Source: Capra hircus (taxonomy: Eukaryota > Chordata > Mammalia > Artiodactyla > Bovidae). From it: DNA of 64,000 nt. Numbering within the stretch: position 1 is the first letter of the stretch; every line of letters starts with the position of its first letter. The notes beneath the pieces were generated by a model. It did no database searches, was not told where the DNA came from, and worked only from the letters and a program-made list of their open reading frames with translations. Of the stretch, positions 63,821-64,000 are shown piece after piece. The stretch is taken from NCBI RefSeq assembly GCF_001704415.2, contig NC_030819.1, positions 33,784,575 to 33,848,574 on the forward strand. The letters are read 5' to 3'. The position numbers and the translations under genes were made by a program.

Positions 63821-64000
63821 GTAAGAATACATGAATAGGATTATTAATTCATTAATCATAAGCTTCATATGATGGTTCTGTTTAATGATGTCAGTTTTCT
63901 ACTGAACAGAAATTGTGACAAATTAAGAGACCTCAGTGAATAGAAAATACTGTGTTTGCAACAAAATTAAATTCCTAGGTTTAGGAATATAAATGAATTT
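63821..64000 (+). other. MYCBP2: MYCBP2 intron, 5' part
   Basis: Starts with the strong donor GTAAGA. AT-rich and featureless to the window end. Confidence 0.88.

Noticed and set aside
1..64000. CRISPR arrays, operons, phage or other prokaryote-type systems.
   Set aside because: No regularly spaced repeats or compact gene clusters. Introns, SINEs and LINEs show a mammalian genome throughout.

Overview
This window is mammalian nuclear DNA from a bovid (cattle, sheep, goat or close relative). The lineage call rests on many ruminant-specific retroposons: Bov-tA and Bov-A2 SINEs on both strands, 3' ends that look like bovine L1, a tRNA-derived artiodactyl (CHR-2 type) SINE, and a ruminant ERV solo LTR. 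Older mammalian repeats (L2, MIR, MER5-like, old L1) fill much of the rest. I cannot tell which bovid it is. The background is AT-rich intron.

I recognise one protein-coding gene, on the plus strand and running off both ends: MYCBP2 (PAM, PHR1; the highwire / RPM-1 / esrom orthologue), a giant neuronal E3 ubiquitin ligase. Twenty-three internal exons (966..63820) join into 1,572 complete codons in one continuous frame. Every junction is phase-compatible and has a consensus acceptor and donor, except one GC-AG intron. The start codon and RCC1 and PHR domains lie upstream of the window. The DOC-like domain, RING and esterifying C-terminus lie downstream. Residue numbers in the entries count from the first complete codon in the window.

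Layout. 1-8.9 kb: five exons with a YGFK beta-sandwich motif and the start of the filamin/Ig-like repeat, among many Bov SINEs and one solo LTR. 8.9-20.6 kb: the rest of the filamin-like repeat, with introns full of old L2 and L1. 21.2-35 kb: exons 10-14, which encode two SH3-like modules separated by an 8.7-kb intron. 35-53.4 kb: exons 15-17 (Pro/Ser-rich linker), sparsely coding, with 3.9-kb, 2.8-kb and 11.3-kb introns. 56.3-57.9 kb: a 1,644-nt exon with a disordered Ser/Pro/Lys-rich region, a conserved helical block and a Cys/His cluster. 58.8-63.8 kb: five compact exons leading towards the C-terminal part.

I see no second gene, structural RNA gene, promoter, CpG island or polyadenylated gene end. 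The most notable points are the GC-AG intron, the oversized exon, a probable zinc cluster split by an intron, the phase 1/1 exons 16-17 as candidate cassettes, several small tandem or segmental duplications inside introns, a poly(A)-only insertion scar, and inverted retroposon pairs around exons.
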